From: Mesolinea sp040772305 | GTDB taxonomy: Bacteria; Chloroflexota; Anaerolineae; Anaerolineales; Anaerolineaceae | Length of the DNA: 64,000 nt | Direction: 5' to 3' | Assembly: GCA_040772305.1 (NCBI GenBank) | Contig: JAXGYK010000001.1 | Coordinates: forward strand, 1,054,001 to 1,118,000 | Part shown: positions 33,962 to 42,838 of the stretch, piece by piece | Numbering within the stretch: the stretch's first letter is position 1 | Layout: each line of letters opens with the position of its first letter | The notes under the pieces: generated by a model | The model's input: only the letters and a program-made list of their open reading frames with translations | What the model was told of the DNA's origin: nothing | Databases searched by the model: none | Program-made: the position numbers and the translations under genes

Positions 33962-35107
33962 ATGAAGAAACGCGTTGGTATATTAACGGCAGGAACTGAT
34001 AGCCCGGGAGTGAACGCTGCCATTCGTGGATTTGGGAAGGCTGCTGTTAACACCTACCAAATGGAAGTGCTTGGGTTTAAGGATGGTTTTGTAGGCTTGG
34101 TGGAAAACCGTAAAATTGTTCTGGAAGGGCAAACACTTTCAGGCATCCTGACGAAGGGCGGTACGATACTAGGTACCAGCGTGCAACTTCCGAATGCGAT
34201 CCAATATAATGGCGAGAGTGCGGATTTGAGCGAGCAAGCTGTGGTAAATTACCATGCCAATGAACTTGATGCGCTTGTAATTATTGGGGATAGGTCGGTG
34301 CAGCAGGCAGCTTGCCAGTTAGCCCAAAAGGGCCTGAACATTATTACGATGCCAAAAGCATCCGATAACGATATCCCTGGGACGGACAAATGCATTGGTT
34401 TTGACAGCGCGCGGGAGATTGCCACCCAGGCTATTGACCGGCTACACACAACTGCCAATGCCACGCATCGCATCATGATCGTTGAACTCTTGGGCCGTTC
34501 CAGCGGATGGCTTACCCTTGGGGCGGGTTTGGCTGCTGGAGCGGATGTGATTTTGATCCCTGAATATCCCTATGATATGAACATTGTTGCCAATGCAGTC
34601 AAGCGACGCCAGGCAGAAGGCAAGACTTTTAGTCTGGTTGCAGTAGCTGAACGCGCTTTGCCCCAAGAGCTGGTAGCATTTATGGAAAACTCTGCCAGGC
34701 GGAAGGCAGGCATGGAGGGAGACAGTCAAAAAGCCCTTGAGGAGATCGAGGACCGTTATTCGGGACAAACGATGCTGCTTGCAAGACGTTTGGAAGCTGA
34801 AACGGGATTGGAAAGCCGCATCACCATTTTAGGCTCACTGGTGCAGGGTGGAGTACCCACTGCTGCAGACCGGCTGCTTGCTACACAGATTGCAGAATGG
34901 AGCGCGCTGCTTGTTGAGCAAGGTGCCTGGGGTCGCATGGCTTGCCGTAAAGATGGGGCAATGTCCAGTGTGCCGCTGGAAGAAATTGCCGGCAAGGGCA
35001 AGCCAATCCCCTCTGAGCATGGATGGATCCGGGGAGCTTTGCAAGTGGGAACCTGCCTGGGGTGCTCAATGGAAAGCTTGAAAGCGACTGCGGAGTGGAA
35101 AGACTAG
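33962..35107 (+). CDS. Phosphofructokinase-family protein with altered phosphoryl-donor site
   Basis: The 381-residue protein is clearly of the PfkA fold: GILTAGTDSPGVNAAIRG, SDNDIPGTDKCIGFDSA, MIVELLGRSSGWLTL. Against the bacterial enzyme, the GGDGS loop is IGDRS (Arg at the position of Gly104) and PGTIDND is PKASDND (Lys at Gly124, Ala at Thr125). Lys124 is a known mark of pyrophosphate-dependent enzymes, usually with Asp at 104; Arg104 fits neither the ATP nor the standard PPi group. The catalytic Asp127 and Asp129 remain. It probably phosphorylates fructose-6-phosphate or a related sugar phosphate, with the donor uncertain. Confidence 0.85.
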   Translation: MKKRVGILTAGTDSPGVNAAIRGFGKAAVNTYQMEVLGFKDGFVGLVENRKIVLEGQTLSGILTKGGTILGTSVQLPNAIQYNGESADLSEQAVVNYHANELDALVIIGDRSVQQAACQLAQKGLNIITMPKASDNDIPGTDKCIGFDSAREIATQAIDRLHTTANATHRIMIVELLGRSSGWLTLGAGLAAGADVILIPEYPYDMNIVANAVKRRQAEGKTFSLVAVAERALPQELVAFMENSARRKAGMEGDSQKALEEIEDRYSGQTMLLARRLEAETGLESRITILGSLVQGGVPTAADRLLATQIAEWSALLVEQGAWGRMACRKDGAMSSVPLEEIAGKGKPIPSEHGWIRGALQVGTCLGCSMESLKATAEWKD

Positions 35108-35148
35108 TCCATTAAGGGCTTTTGTCAGATTAATGCTGGGGCTTTGCA

Positions 35149-35180
35149 GGGCATTTGGGTAAAACCAAATGCTCTTTTAT
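35149..35180 (+). terminator. Terminator after the phosphofructokinase gene
   Basis: A 10-bp stem GGGCATTTGG / CCAAATGCTC (one G-T pair) with loop GTAAAA, followed by TTTTATTT. Confidence 0.85.
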
Positions 35181-35256
35181 TTCCCATGTATTGCCATTAA
35201 TGAAGCAGTGGAAGTTATTCCGCTGCGTAGGAGTGATAGTTCTGGAACCCAAGGGG

Positions 35257-35913
35257 CTATTTGGAAAAGAAGTCTTTCCGGATTTGAGGATCCCGGGCCA
35301 TACCAGCTTCAAGGAGGTCCATCAGCGTATCAAAAAGGTCCTGTGTAAAAGGATCGTAGACGATATCAACACTGCCGTCTGCCAACGATTGCGCTTGCTC
35401 GCCCATGCGGTCAATCAGGTAACGGGCAGTTGAATGGTAGAGGGCAGTAAGCAGACGGGCAGCCATCTCAGTATCTACCCAGGTTGCAATATCGTCGTGC
35501 AATATGCCCTGGGTGAGAAAAACGCGGAAAGATTCTGTGCCCAGAATAGGCGTATCAGCTTCAGGGTCTGCAGGAGGGAAAGACTCGGGGTCATTAAAGA
35601 GGCGCTCTTCAATACGGGCGAGCTGAGGATGCCGCAACTCAAAAAGCACAGCTATTTGGAACATCCAACGCAGGTACGCAAAAGTATCTAAACTGGTAGA
35701 AGGGGGAGTAACACTGGCCAGAACGGCCGTTTTTGCCTCCTGCATCAGCGTGAGTGCACGTGCCCAAAGTGCGGGTTTGTCAGGGAAGGCCGCTTTAAAC
35801 TGCTCTGGGTCGAGGCCGCTTTCAGCCTGAATTTCCCCGTAGTTAACGTGTGCGTAAGCATGAGTTGCGAACTTCTCTGCAATTAATAGATCAAGGTCGG
35901 GGTGAGGGAACAT
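35257..35913 (-). CDS. TetR-like transcriptional regulator
   Basis: The 218-residue protein starts with a helix-turn-helix whose layout (YGEIQAESGLDPEQFKAAFPDKPALWARAL) follows the TetR pattern (IA..AGVS...LY.HF..K..L), although weakly conserved. A helical ligand-binding/dimer domain follows with no visible motif. TetR proteins usually control a neighbouring exporter or enzyme, but no such gene flanks it: one side holds the phosphofructokinase terminator, and an IS element is inserted ~70 bp upstream of its start. That insertion may have cut off its own promoter or a divergent target. Confidence 0.6.
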   Translation of the reverse strand: MFPHPDLDLLIAEKFATHAYAHVNYGEIQAESGLDPEQFKAAFPDKPALWARALTLMQEAKTAVLASVTPPSTSLDTFAYLRWMFQIAVLFELRHPQLARIEERLFNDPESFPPADPEADTPILGTESFRVFLTQGILHDDIATWVDTEMAARLLTALYHSTARYLIDRMGEQAQSLADGSVDIVYDPFTQDLFDTLMDLLEAGMARDPQIRKDFFSK

Positions 35914-35954
35914 ACTGTTAAGTATATTGTCCGCCAGGCAAGATTGTCAATGAT

Positions 35955-35980
35955 AATCGAAAGAAGAGGCTCTTATTGCA
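35955..35980 (+). repeat. Left target-site duplication of the second IS481-like element
   Basis: A 26-bp sequence identical to 37047-37072; it begins AATCGAAAGAAGAGG. Confidence 0.9.
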
Positions 35981-37046
35981 TGTTGGTTTGTCAAACATTT
36001 TGGACAGTGAGTTTCAAATAATCTAAAGGGCTCAGGAACTTAAGCGGTCGCATCGGGATCTTGTTCGTACGCTGATTGTGTCTTCTCAATTGTGTTTGGA
36101 AATCTTCAAAGGAAAAGAACTTGGCACGGTCATAAAAACGTTTTTGATCTTCCCTGTGGCTCCTTTCCACCTTGCCGTTATGCCGCGGCGTATAAGGCTT
36201 GATCCGCTTGTATTTGATGGCATGCTCGCTAAGGTATCTCTGGAAGAGGTTAGGTCTGTCGTTGTCTTCCCTCTTGCTGTAGTGGCTGGTGAACTCCGGG
36301 CCATTGTCCGTCTGGACACAGTCAATACGAATACCGTGGGAGGAAAACCAACGGACGGCCTTGCTGATGAAATCAGCTGAGGAGAAGGTGTCCGCCTGCT
36401 GATAAGCGGCCAAGTATCTCAGGCGGCTGTATTCATCAATGGCTGTGTACTGATAATACTTTCCCCATGTTTTATCCTGGATACACTCTCTGGGAACATG
36501 TTTGACGTCAATTTGTACCCGCTGGCCGGGATACAGCATCGCCTCATAAGGTTTGGGAGGAGGCCCTTTCTGCCTGGGTTTCCTGGACCGCTCTAACCCT
36601 TCCCTTTGTTCCACGCGATATAAACTGACGTAATGACGGGTGTATCCCACTTCCCTCAGTTTGAACCAGAACTCCAACAATCCCAGCTCCGCATTCCGCC
36701 TGCGGCAGCGGATGATCAGGGCAATCTCTTCCTGGGTATGTTGATTGGGATGGTGATGAGGCCTGCGCGATTTGGCCGCTAAAGAGCCTATTGCTCCATC
36801 AAACCGCTTGAGCCAATAGTAAATATAACTTCGCGCCCGGTTGTATCTTCTGCTTGCTTTGCTCACCCCATATTTGAGAGCGTAGTTCACCAAAGAGTAC
36901 CGGTATTTCATCTCCTGTGTTATCTTATCCATTGCAGGTTGTGGTTCCTCCATATTGTTTTTTGTTCAGCGCAATAACAATATCAGTGATACCACTTCCT
37001 GCATTATTCTTTTACTTCACTGTCCAAGATGTATCGTAAACCAACA
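35981..37046 (-). mobile_element. Complete IS481-like insertion sequence, copy 2 (1066 bp)
   Basis: It is bounded by TGTTGGTTT and AAACCAACA with imperfect inverted repeats ending in TTGGACAGTGA. It is one base longer than copy 1 and carries a homologous transposase in the opposite orientation, but its ends differ (TGTTGG rather than TGTAGG), so it is a related and not identical element. A 26-bp direct repeat flanks it. It lies between the TetR-like gene and the HIT gene. Confidence 0.92.
35991..36932 (-). CDS. IS481-like DDE transposase, second copy
   Basis: The 313-residue protein (start ATG at 36932 by homology with copy 1; an ATG at 36953 would add seven residues and contains the ribosome-site GGAGG) has the HTH KYGVSKASRRYNRARSYIYY and DDE residues in VQIDVKHVP, VQTDNGPEFT and HNGKVERSHREDQ. 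It differs from copy 1 at many positions, so these are separate family members. The stop is 10 bp from the element end, as in copy 1. The gene is intact. Confidence 0.92.
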   Translation of the reverse strand: MDKITQEMKYRYSLVNYALKYGVSKASRRYNRARSYIYYWLKRFDGAIGSLAAKSRRPHHHPNQHTQEEIALIIRCRRRNAELGLLEFWFKLREVGYTRHYVSLYRVEQREGLERSRKPRQKGPPPKPYEAMLYPGQRVQIDVKHVPRECIQDKTWGKYYQYTAIDEYSRLRYLAAYQQADTFSSADFISKAVRWFSSHGIRIDCVQTDNGPEFTSHYSKREDNDRPNLFQRYLSEHAIKYKRIKPYTPRHNGKVERSHREDQKRFYDRAKFFSFEDFQTQLRRHNQRTNKIPMRPLKFLSPLDYLKLTVQNV

Positions 37047-37072
37047 AATCGAAAGAAGAGGCTCTTATTGCA
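37047..37072 (+). repeat. Right target-site duplication of the second IS481-like element
   Basis: Exact copy of 35955-35980. Confidence 0.9.
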
Positions 37073-37169
37073 GTGCTTTAAAGCACTATCGAGCGCTGCG
37101 GGCTAAAGGTATGCTGAAAGCGGACTGAGAGAATGGGAGTTAAACGAAGAGTTGCGATAAAATTGAATT

Positions 37170-37661
37170 ATGGATCACCTGTTCAGCCCCTGGCGCATGA
37201 ATTATATTGATGAGCATAAACGAGAAAGCGGCTGCGTCTTTTGTAAGGCGCAGGAGCTTCCTGATGGCCCTGAAAATTTGATTTTGTGGCGGGGAGAGAA
37301 TGTTTTTGTAATTTTAAACTTGTTTCCTTACACCACTGGCCATGTAATGGTGGTGCCTTATGTGCATTGTGATCAACTGGAGAGTCTGAACGATGCCACT
37401 CTTAGTGAAATGATGTTTACAGCGCGTAGACTGGCGGCAATTCTCAAAGCAGAATACCATTGCCAGGGGATTAATCTAGGAATGAATATTGGCAGTGCGG
37501 CTGGTGCTGGCATCGCGGAGCATTTGCACCTGCACCTGGTGCCACGCTGGACGGGGGATGCAAATTTTGTGTCGGTTGTGGGGCAAACACGTGTAATACC
37601 CGAAGCCCTGGAAGCCAGTTACCAACGCCTCAAACGCGCCTGGGACCAGTTTAACGGTTAA
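37170..37661 (+). CDS. HIT-family nucleotide hydrolase or phosphorylase
   Basis: The 163-residue protein has the histidine triad EHLHLHLVPRW and the N-terminal SPWRMNYI.....GCVFC block seen in the Ap4A phosphorylase/HIT-like group. Cys at ~22 and ~25 (GCVFCKA) with the downstream CDQLESL region could form a zinc site as in these relatives. It likely cleaves AMP-containing dinucleotides or adenylated compounds. The ATG at 37170 follows a poor ribosome site, so a leaderless or weak start is possible. It is next to the second IS but intact. Confidence 0.88.
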   Translation: MDHLFSPWRMNYIDEHKRESGCVFCKAQELPDGPENLILWRGENVFVILNLFPYTTGHVMVVPYVHCDQLESLNDATLSEMMFTARRLAAILKAEYHCQGINLGMNIGSAAGAGIAEHLHLHLVPRWTGDANFVSVVGQTRVIPEALEASYQRLKRAWDQFNG

Positions 37662-37819
37662 ATATCGCTGGATTTCCACGATCCTTTTGTAAATGCAGCT
37701 GCACATAATAAACAGTTTACAAAGAACAGGCACTGACCTGCGCAGGTGGATTGCGTAAGATTGCCAGTGCTGATCTCTAAATTGATTAGGTCGCTAAATC
37801 GGGTGCTGGAATTAAGGGG

Positions 37820-38317
37820 TCAATAGTTTTTTGGTCCGCTACGGGCTGCTAATCCGGAGATGAAGAGAATGATGCCCAGGAAGATCAGACCGGCTGGCCA
37901 ATAAGATTGAAGGTTTTCAATTTCAAGCAGTTTTGCTCCGCCAAATACCATAAAAAGGGCGATACTCACAAAAATGAGGGTTAGGCCAGACTTCCAATCG
38001 GCTTTGCCATTCAGCTCGAACCAGGTCGAAAAAATGAGGCCTAAACCTAGAAAAGCAATCATAGAATACCAGACTACGACTCCGAAGATGGGGACCAGCC
38101 AGAGGTTGATCCCGACGCCTAAAACTAAACTGCCAATGATAGCTAAACTGCCGCTGCGTTGGAGCGCTGCCACAATCACCAAGATACCACCAATGCCTAT
38201 TCCGATCATGGGCATAGTAAGCCAAGCCACTGCCTGAGGGTAAAGCTGGCGCAGGATAAGACCGCCACCAATAAGAATAAGCAAGAGGCCAAGCGTGATT
38301 GAGTCGCGTTTGCGCAT
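37820..38317 (-). CDS. Small multi-spanning membrane protein, unknown function
   Basis: The 165-residue protein has five or six hydrophobic segments (LGLLLILIGGGLIL, WLTMPMIGIGIGGILVIVAAL, LAIIGSLVLGVGINLWLVPIF, YSMIAFLGLGLIFSTWF, LIFVSIALFMVF, YWPAGLIFLGIILFISG). The pattern resembles the membrane part of LiaF/DUF5668-like envelope-stress proteins; this is a similarity of layout only. It lies 3 bp downstream of a DUF2807 lipoprotein gene. LiaF-type membrane and DUF2807-type outer proteins often occur together, so they probably act as one envelope unit. Confidence 0.6.
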   Translation of the reverse strand: MRKRDSITLGLLLILIGGGLILRQLYPQAVAWLTMPMIGIGIGGILVIVAALQRSGSLAIIGSLVLGVGINLWLVPIFGVVVWYSMIAFLGLGLIFSTWFELNGKADWKSGLTLIFVSIALFMVFGGAKLLEIENLQSYWPAGLIFLGIILFISGLAARSGPKNY

Positions 38318-38320
38318 GAT

Positions 38321-39064
38321 TTATTTTTCCCCGATGCGTTTGATTGTTCCCAAGCCTTCAATGCTTTGAGTAAGCTGGGGCGAACCGTAATAAGAAATGC
38401 TGCCGGTTCCGACAATACGAGCCGTAAGCGCCTGGCTTGCCCAAACATTTGCTGTACCTGCCCCCACAATGCTCACCTGAGCCTGGGTGGCTTGCAACTT
38501 GCTGGCAGTAATGGATGCAGCACCGTTGATCGTACACGCAAAGCTTTCAGCTTTCCCGGAGAGCGTTGCCGAAGCTCCACCGTTGACAATCAGGGTAAAT
38601 TCGCCCAAGTCCAGATTGGACATTGTTAGAGCGCCACCGCCATCGATTTCGAACTTGAGATTTTTAAAAGTTAAGTCCTTTGCTTCAATACTAGCCCCGC
38701 CCTCAACCTTAAAGGCTTCAAGATTTTGAACCGTGAGGGTATATTGGATGTCTTTGACCGCACGCAGGGACCAAAGGCCGGGCTCGAAACCCAGATAGAG
38801 CACACCTTCCTCAACCTTTACGATGAGCTTATCCACGATTTCTCTATCTGCTTGAAGTTCCAGCTTATTCTCAGTGCCCTGGATGATTTCAATCTTGCCG
38901 CCACCGGTAAAGACTACTCGATTAAAATTCTGAAGGGGAAATGTTTGCGTAGTGATGTCTCCGGAGCCGCTGAATATTTCTGGCCATCCGCCCATCGGTA
39001 TACATCCGGCTGTGAGAACCAGCAAGAAAATAACGCTGAGGTATTTGAGATGCTTGCGAAACAT
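38321..39064 (-). CDS. Head-GIN domain (DUF2807) lipoprotein
   Basis: The 247-residue protein has a lipoprotein signal peptide (lipobox LTAGC, Cys ~20). A right-handed beta-helix-like DUF2807 domain follows, with repeated turns such as GGGKIEIIQG, VEGGASIEAKDL, IDGGGALTMSNL, VNGGASATLSG, INGAASITAS and VGAGTANVWAS. The domain is thought to be a cell-surface adhesion or auto-transporter-like fold of unknown ligand. I chose the ATG at 39064 because AAAGGA lies just upstream; a start at 39103 would have no signal-peptide logic. The small membrane protein is encoded directly downstream. Confidence 0.85.
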   Translation of the reverse strand: MFRKHLKYLSVIFLLVLTAGCIPMGGWPEIFSGSGDITTQTFPLQNFNRVVFTGGGKIEIIQGTENKLELQADREIVDKLIVKVEEGVLYLGFEPGLWSLRAVKDIQYTLTVQNLEAFKVEGGASIEAKDLTFKNLKFEIDGGGALTMSNLDLGEFTLIVNGGASATLSGKAESFACTINGAASITASKLQATQAQVSIVGAGTANVWASQALTARIVGTGSISYYGSPQLTQSIEGLGTIKRIGEK

Positions 39065-39136
39065 GAAAATCCTTTCTTTTATTGACTGGCGGGCTTCCGC
39101 CATTTGGCGTGCAAGCTTCTTGCCAGAAAGCTCTGG

Positions 39137-41350
39137 CTAGGAACTGCTTTTGAGCTGACGGCGCAACCAGGATGAGGCCAGGCTTTCGTGCTGCCGGATT
39201 ACCAGGGTTGAGCTGGAGGCTGCGTTGCGCACACTGGCCACAAAACTTCCAAAGAGCGGTTGCGTGTGGCTGGGATCGTCTCCGTCGTAAGCACCAATAA
39301 TGACTAGGTCGTAATCCAAATCAGCTGCTTTATTGGCAATAAAAGCTTCCGGGTTTTCGGATTCAAACACCTGGAGGGTGGCATTGGCGGGAATTTGTCC
39401 CAGTTCGGTGATTATGATTTCCTGCAGAAAAGCCATCTGGTCTTCATAGCTTTCCTCACAGCCGCCTGGTTTCGTGACGTATACATAGTCTACATTGCCG
39501 CCGGCCAGGCTTGAAAGCTGGTTTGCGATGCGAATAGCTAAGCGGCAATGGTAGCCTCCGCCGACAGGTACCAGGATGTCCTTGAGTTCAGACAAGCCCT
39601 TATCGTAGAGCACACCTACGTTTACCAAGCCGCTATGGATGACATCTTCGATAGCCTGGCGCGTGGGCAGTTGATCGGCGGTATAGCGTACCGGCCAGTC
39701 AAAGAGCAGCAGGCGTACGTTATTATCGGTTTTGATCTCGTTGATAATGCCCTGGGCCATGCTATCTGCAACGATACTCTTGGAGTAAAGCGGAACGTTG
39801 CGCTCTACTGCGTAGTGGATGAATTTTTCCAGTATGTACTGGTGTTCCTGTTGCACTTGTTCTATGGTGCGATTGGCGACATTGCTGTCCTTCGGCACGA
39901 TGCGCAAAATACACATGTTTATATCACTCTGAACTTCGGCCAAGTAGGCTCCTAAACGCATCAGGTTGTTTTGGTTATTATGCGGTTGGTAGGGCACTAA
40001 AAGGCGGTAGCGTCCCGGTGACAGACTGCGTTTATGCGCCTCACGCCAGGATTCCACCCCAATCCGGATGTAATAGTACACTGCAAAAAGTGTTACGACG
40101 GCTGCAGTAAATGCGAGAGCTTTCCAGTCTGAAAAGCCGATGACCAGCAGACAGGTAGCCGAGGCCACCATCGGGGTGAGCGGGAAGAGCGGAACTTTGT
40201 AGGGGCGGTGAATGGCTGGATATTTGCGGCGCAGCTGGATCATCGCGAGGTTGGAAAGTAAGAGCACAAAAAGATAACCGGCTGAAGTAATAAAACTGAG
40301 GAAGTCAACAGCACCAAAGGCAGTAATGAGGATAGAGATGGTGCCAATAAGAAAAACTGCCATAAAGGGAACCCTCGCACGGTTAAGGCGCGAAAGAACA
40401 GCGGGCCAGGAGCCATCGCGACTGAGGGTAAAGGTTTCACGCGTGGCTGAGAGCATAGAAGAATTGATGGAAGTTAATGCGCCTACCATGCCAGCGATGC
40501 CAATAATGACAACACCAGGCCCAGGAAGGAATTTTTCGATGGTTATTGACAGGGCTGTTTCCTTACCTGCCAACTGATCAGCAGGCAGTGTTCCTAAGGC
40601 TACGGTTACCGTTAGTGTGTAGATGATCATGATGATCACCAAACTTACGATAATTGCGATAGGGATGTTTTTGGCTGGGTTCTTGACCTCTTCAGCGTCA
40701 TCAGCAATTACTTCAAAGCCAACATAAGCGGCATAAATCAGGGCAATGGTTCGCAGAATGATACCAATATTCGTAACCGTATTCGTGTTAGGGAAGAAGC
40801 GGCCATTTGGGAAGAGGGTTTGGGGATTAAAACCATGTGGCATGGTGAAACCAGCAATGATATATACCGAAAACGCGAAAATAAGGATGGCTCCCATAAC
40901 TAATTGAGCATTGCCTACATTGGATACGCCAATAATATTGAGGACAGCAAAAACAATAATCGCGGCGATAGCAACTGGAATAATAGGAATGCTGGGAATA
41001 AAGACCGAGAGCGAATAAGCGAAACCAACCGCACTAAGGGCAGTGTAGAAGGTGCTGGAAATGCTATCCATCGAACCAACCAGGAAGGAGATCAAACCTT
41101 TACCCCAGGCTTCGCGCACATAGGTCATCGCGCCACCGGTTTCCGGGTAGGTAGTGGCCAGTTCACAATAATTTAAAGCGATGCTAAACGAGAGGATGCC
41201 GCTAATGATGACGGCAAACACTGTGGCTGATCCGGCTATACCGGCAGCTAAGCCAGTAAGCACAAAAATACCTGAACCCAGTGCGCCGGCAGTTCCCAGC
41301 ATAATTACCTGGATCAGGTTGAGTTGACGTTTAAGAGTACGTTTTGCCAT
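39137..41350 (-). CDS. APC-family amino acid transporter with C-terminal universal stress protein domains
   Basis: The 737-residue protein has about twelve membrane helices (~1-440) with the APC start LNLIQVIMLGTAGALGSGIFVLTG and GFEVIADDAEEVKNPAKNIP. About 300 cytoplasmic residues follow that look like two USP-type Rossmann domains (~465-600 and ~605-735; LKDILVPVGGGYHCRLAIRIANQLS, DLVIIGAYDGDDPSHTQPLFGSFVASV). USP domains bind ATP/AMP and may tie transport to energy state. The ATG at 41350 was preferred over the GTG two codons upstream. It appears monocistronic. Confidence 0.88.
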   Translation of the reverse strand: MAKRTLKRQLNLIQVIMLGTAGALGSGIFVLTGLAAGIAGSATVFAVIISGILSFSIALNYCELATTYPETGGAMTYVREAWGKGLISFLVGSMDSISSTFYTALSAVGFAYSLSVFIPSIPIIPVAIAAIIVFAVLNIIGVSNVGNAQLVMGAILIFAFSVYIIAGFTMPHGFNPQTLFPNGRFFPNTNTVTNIGIILRTIALIYAAYVGFEVIADDAEEVKNPAKNIPIAIIVSLVIIMIIYTLTVTVALGTLPADQLAGKETALSITIEKFLPGPGVVIIGIAGMVGALTSINSSMLSATRETFTLSRDGSWPAVLSRLNRARVPFMAVFLIGTISILITAFGAVDFLSFITSAGYLFVLLLSNLAMIQLRRKYPAIHRPYKVPLFPLTPMVASATCLLVIGFSDWKALAFTAAVVTLFAVYYYIRIGVESWREAHKRSLSPGRYRLLVPYQPHNNQNNLMRLGAYLAEVQSDINMCILRIVPKDSNVANRTIEQVQQEHQYILEKFIHYAVERNVPLYSKSIVADSMAQGIINEIKTDNNVRLLLFDWPVRYTADQLPTRQAIEDVIHSGLVNVGVLYDKGLSELKDILVPVGGGYHCRLAIRIANQLSSLAGGNVDYVYVTKPGGCEESYEDQMAFLQEIIITELGQIPANATLQVFESENPEAFIANKAADLDYDLVIIGAYDGDDPSHTQPLFGSFVASVRNAASSSTLVIRQHESLASSWLRRQLKSSS

Positions 41351-41528
41351 TTTCACTTTCGAATTTTTTGTGTTGACATGCCAGAACGCAGCCAGAACAC
41401 GAAGAAATTAACGCATGCATTATATCGCTGATTGTCAGTTAGCAAACAAGGGAATAGAAGGATAGTAAGCAATGGATACACTGCCTGTAAAGTGGAGACA
41501 AAGTATCCGCAAGGACCTTTTGTTTAGT

Positions 41529-42548
41529 TTAAGGCCAGGAACATTCGGTGCTTTGGCGCGGTGTTGGATCGCCAAATGCTTCATAAATGGGCAAGCCATC
41601 CCAGGTATCTGGTAGTGCTAAGCCCAGCGCCCAGGCAATAGTCGGCGCTGTGTCAGTGGTGGAGACGGGTTGGTGAATACGAAGCGTTTGTGTGCGCCAA
41701 CCATAAGCAATCCAGGGGATGAGCATATCTTCGGGTACAGGGTTCCCATGGTTGTAACCGCTTCCGCCATGATCGGCGGTGATGATAAGCAGGGTGCTTT
41801 GCAGGCCGTAAAGGGCTTCTAGCTTGCTAACAAAAGTCTCCAGCAGAGCATCGGTGGCAGTAAAGTTTTCAAGCTGTGCTGGTGAATCCCAACCCTGGGT
41901 ATGTCCAAAATCGTCCCCGCCCGAAAGATGGATAAAAAAGAGATTGAAATCTTCTTCAGCCATGTCCATCGCAGCTTCCATGATGGAGGCATCACCCTGG
42001 TAGCGAATTTCCCAGCGGTCTACATTCTGCGGTTCACTGATTTGGTGCAGTTTATATTTGGCAACCAGCATCATTGTTCGCAGGCCGGCATTATGCGCTA
42101 GCTCAAAAAGGTCTTCGGCTTGAGGGTAGCCCAAGCGGAAATCATTCCATACTACTCCGTGGTTTTCCGTGCACATGCCAGTGAGCATGGACACATGACT
42201 GGGAAGCGTAACACTTGGCATGACGGTTGTAGCTTCCTGGGCGCTAGCTCCCTGAGCCGCCAAGCTGCTTAGAAAGGGCATTGTTTCGGGTGTAACAAAG
42301 CGTGCTCCAAGGCCATCCAAACTGACCAGAACGACGCGTTCCAGCGGAGGGGGAGTTTCTGTTGGGGCAGGAAGCGGCGTAGAGCCAGGCGTCACAGGCG
42401 CTGCAGACGTAAAGCTCAGGCTTGGGATAACGGTAGGCTCTGGTGGCACTCTTGTTGCGGCTGGTGCAGCGCTTTTGCAGGAAACAAAGAGGAGCAGGCT
42501 GACCAGGCAGAGAAAAATGTTTTTGCGCACGGTTTTAGATTCTATCAC
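41529..42548 (-). CDS. Lipid-anchored alkaline-phosphatase-superfamily phosphodiesterase
   Basis: The 339-residue protein has a lipobox (LLFVSC), a Pro/Thr linker (~28-68) and a type I phosphodiesterase/nucleotide pyrophosphatase domain. Metal-site motifs are visible: SLDGLGA (Asp), PSVTLPSHVSMLTG (nucleophile Thr), HLSGGDDFGHTQGWDS (Asp/His) and ITADHGGSGYNHG. It should split phosphodiester or pyrophosphate bonds outside the cell, perhaps nucleotides or phospholipid headgroups. The IS remnant begins ~50 bp upstream of its start codon. Confidence 0.88.
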   Translation of the reverse strand: MIESKTVRKNIFLCLVSLLLFVSCKSAAPAATRVPPEPTVIPSLSFTSAAPVTPGSTPLPAPTETPPPLERVVLVSLDGLGARFVTPETMPFLSSLAAQGASAQEATTVMPSVTLPSHVSMLTGMCTENHGVVWNDFRLGYPQAEDLFELAHNAGLRTMMLVAKYKLHQISEPQNVDRWEIRYQGDASIMEAAMDMAEEDFNLFFIHLSGGDDFGHTQGWDSPAQLENFTATDALLETFVSKLEALYGLQSTLLIITADHGGSGYNHGNPVPEDMLIPWIAYGWRTQTLRIHQPVSTTDTAPTIAWALGLALPDTWDGLPIYEAFGDPTPRQSTECSWP

Positions 42549-42597
42549 CGGGGTTGCAGAATAAAGAAAGGATACGCGAATGGAACGCTAAACGCGT

Positions 42598-42811
42598 TGT
42601 AGGATTACAGTACATATTGGATAGTGAGTGAAAAACAATGGCAGGGAATGGAAGTATCCGTTATTGCGCTGAAACAAAACAATGAGGAGAAACCATAACC
42701 TGCTATGGATAAGATAACACAAGATATGAAATACAGATATTCTTTGGTTAAATATGCGCTCAATCAGGGGGTGAGCAAAGCCTGCAGAAAATATAACAAA
42801 AGCCACAAAAG
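42598..42811 (+). mobile_element. Truncated left end of an IS481-like element (copy 1 type)
   Basis: These ~214 bp repeat the left end of the element at 32554 almost base for base, including TGTAGGATTACAG, the leader and the first ~37 codons of the transposase (MDKITQDMKYRYSLVKYAL). The sequence then breaks off and runs into the 3' end of the LysM gene. There is no right end and no target duplication, so it is a deletion remnant. Confidence 0.88.
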
Positions 42812-42838
42812 CCGAGGGCTGATTATTGGTCCTTAGCA

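Noticed and set aside
37730..37770. Two nested palindromes after the HIT gene as terminator
   Set aside because: ACCTGCGCAGGT and GCACTG/CAGTGC are real but no T-run follows; a function could not be assigned.
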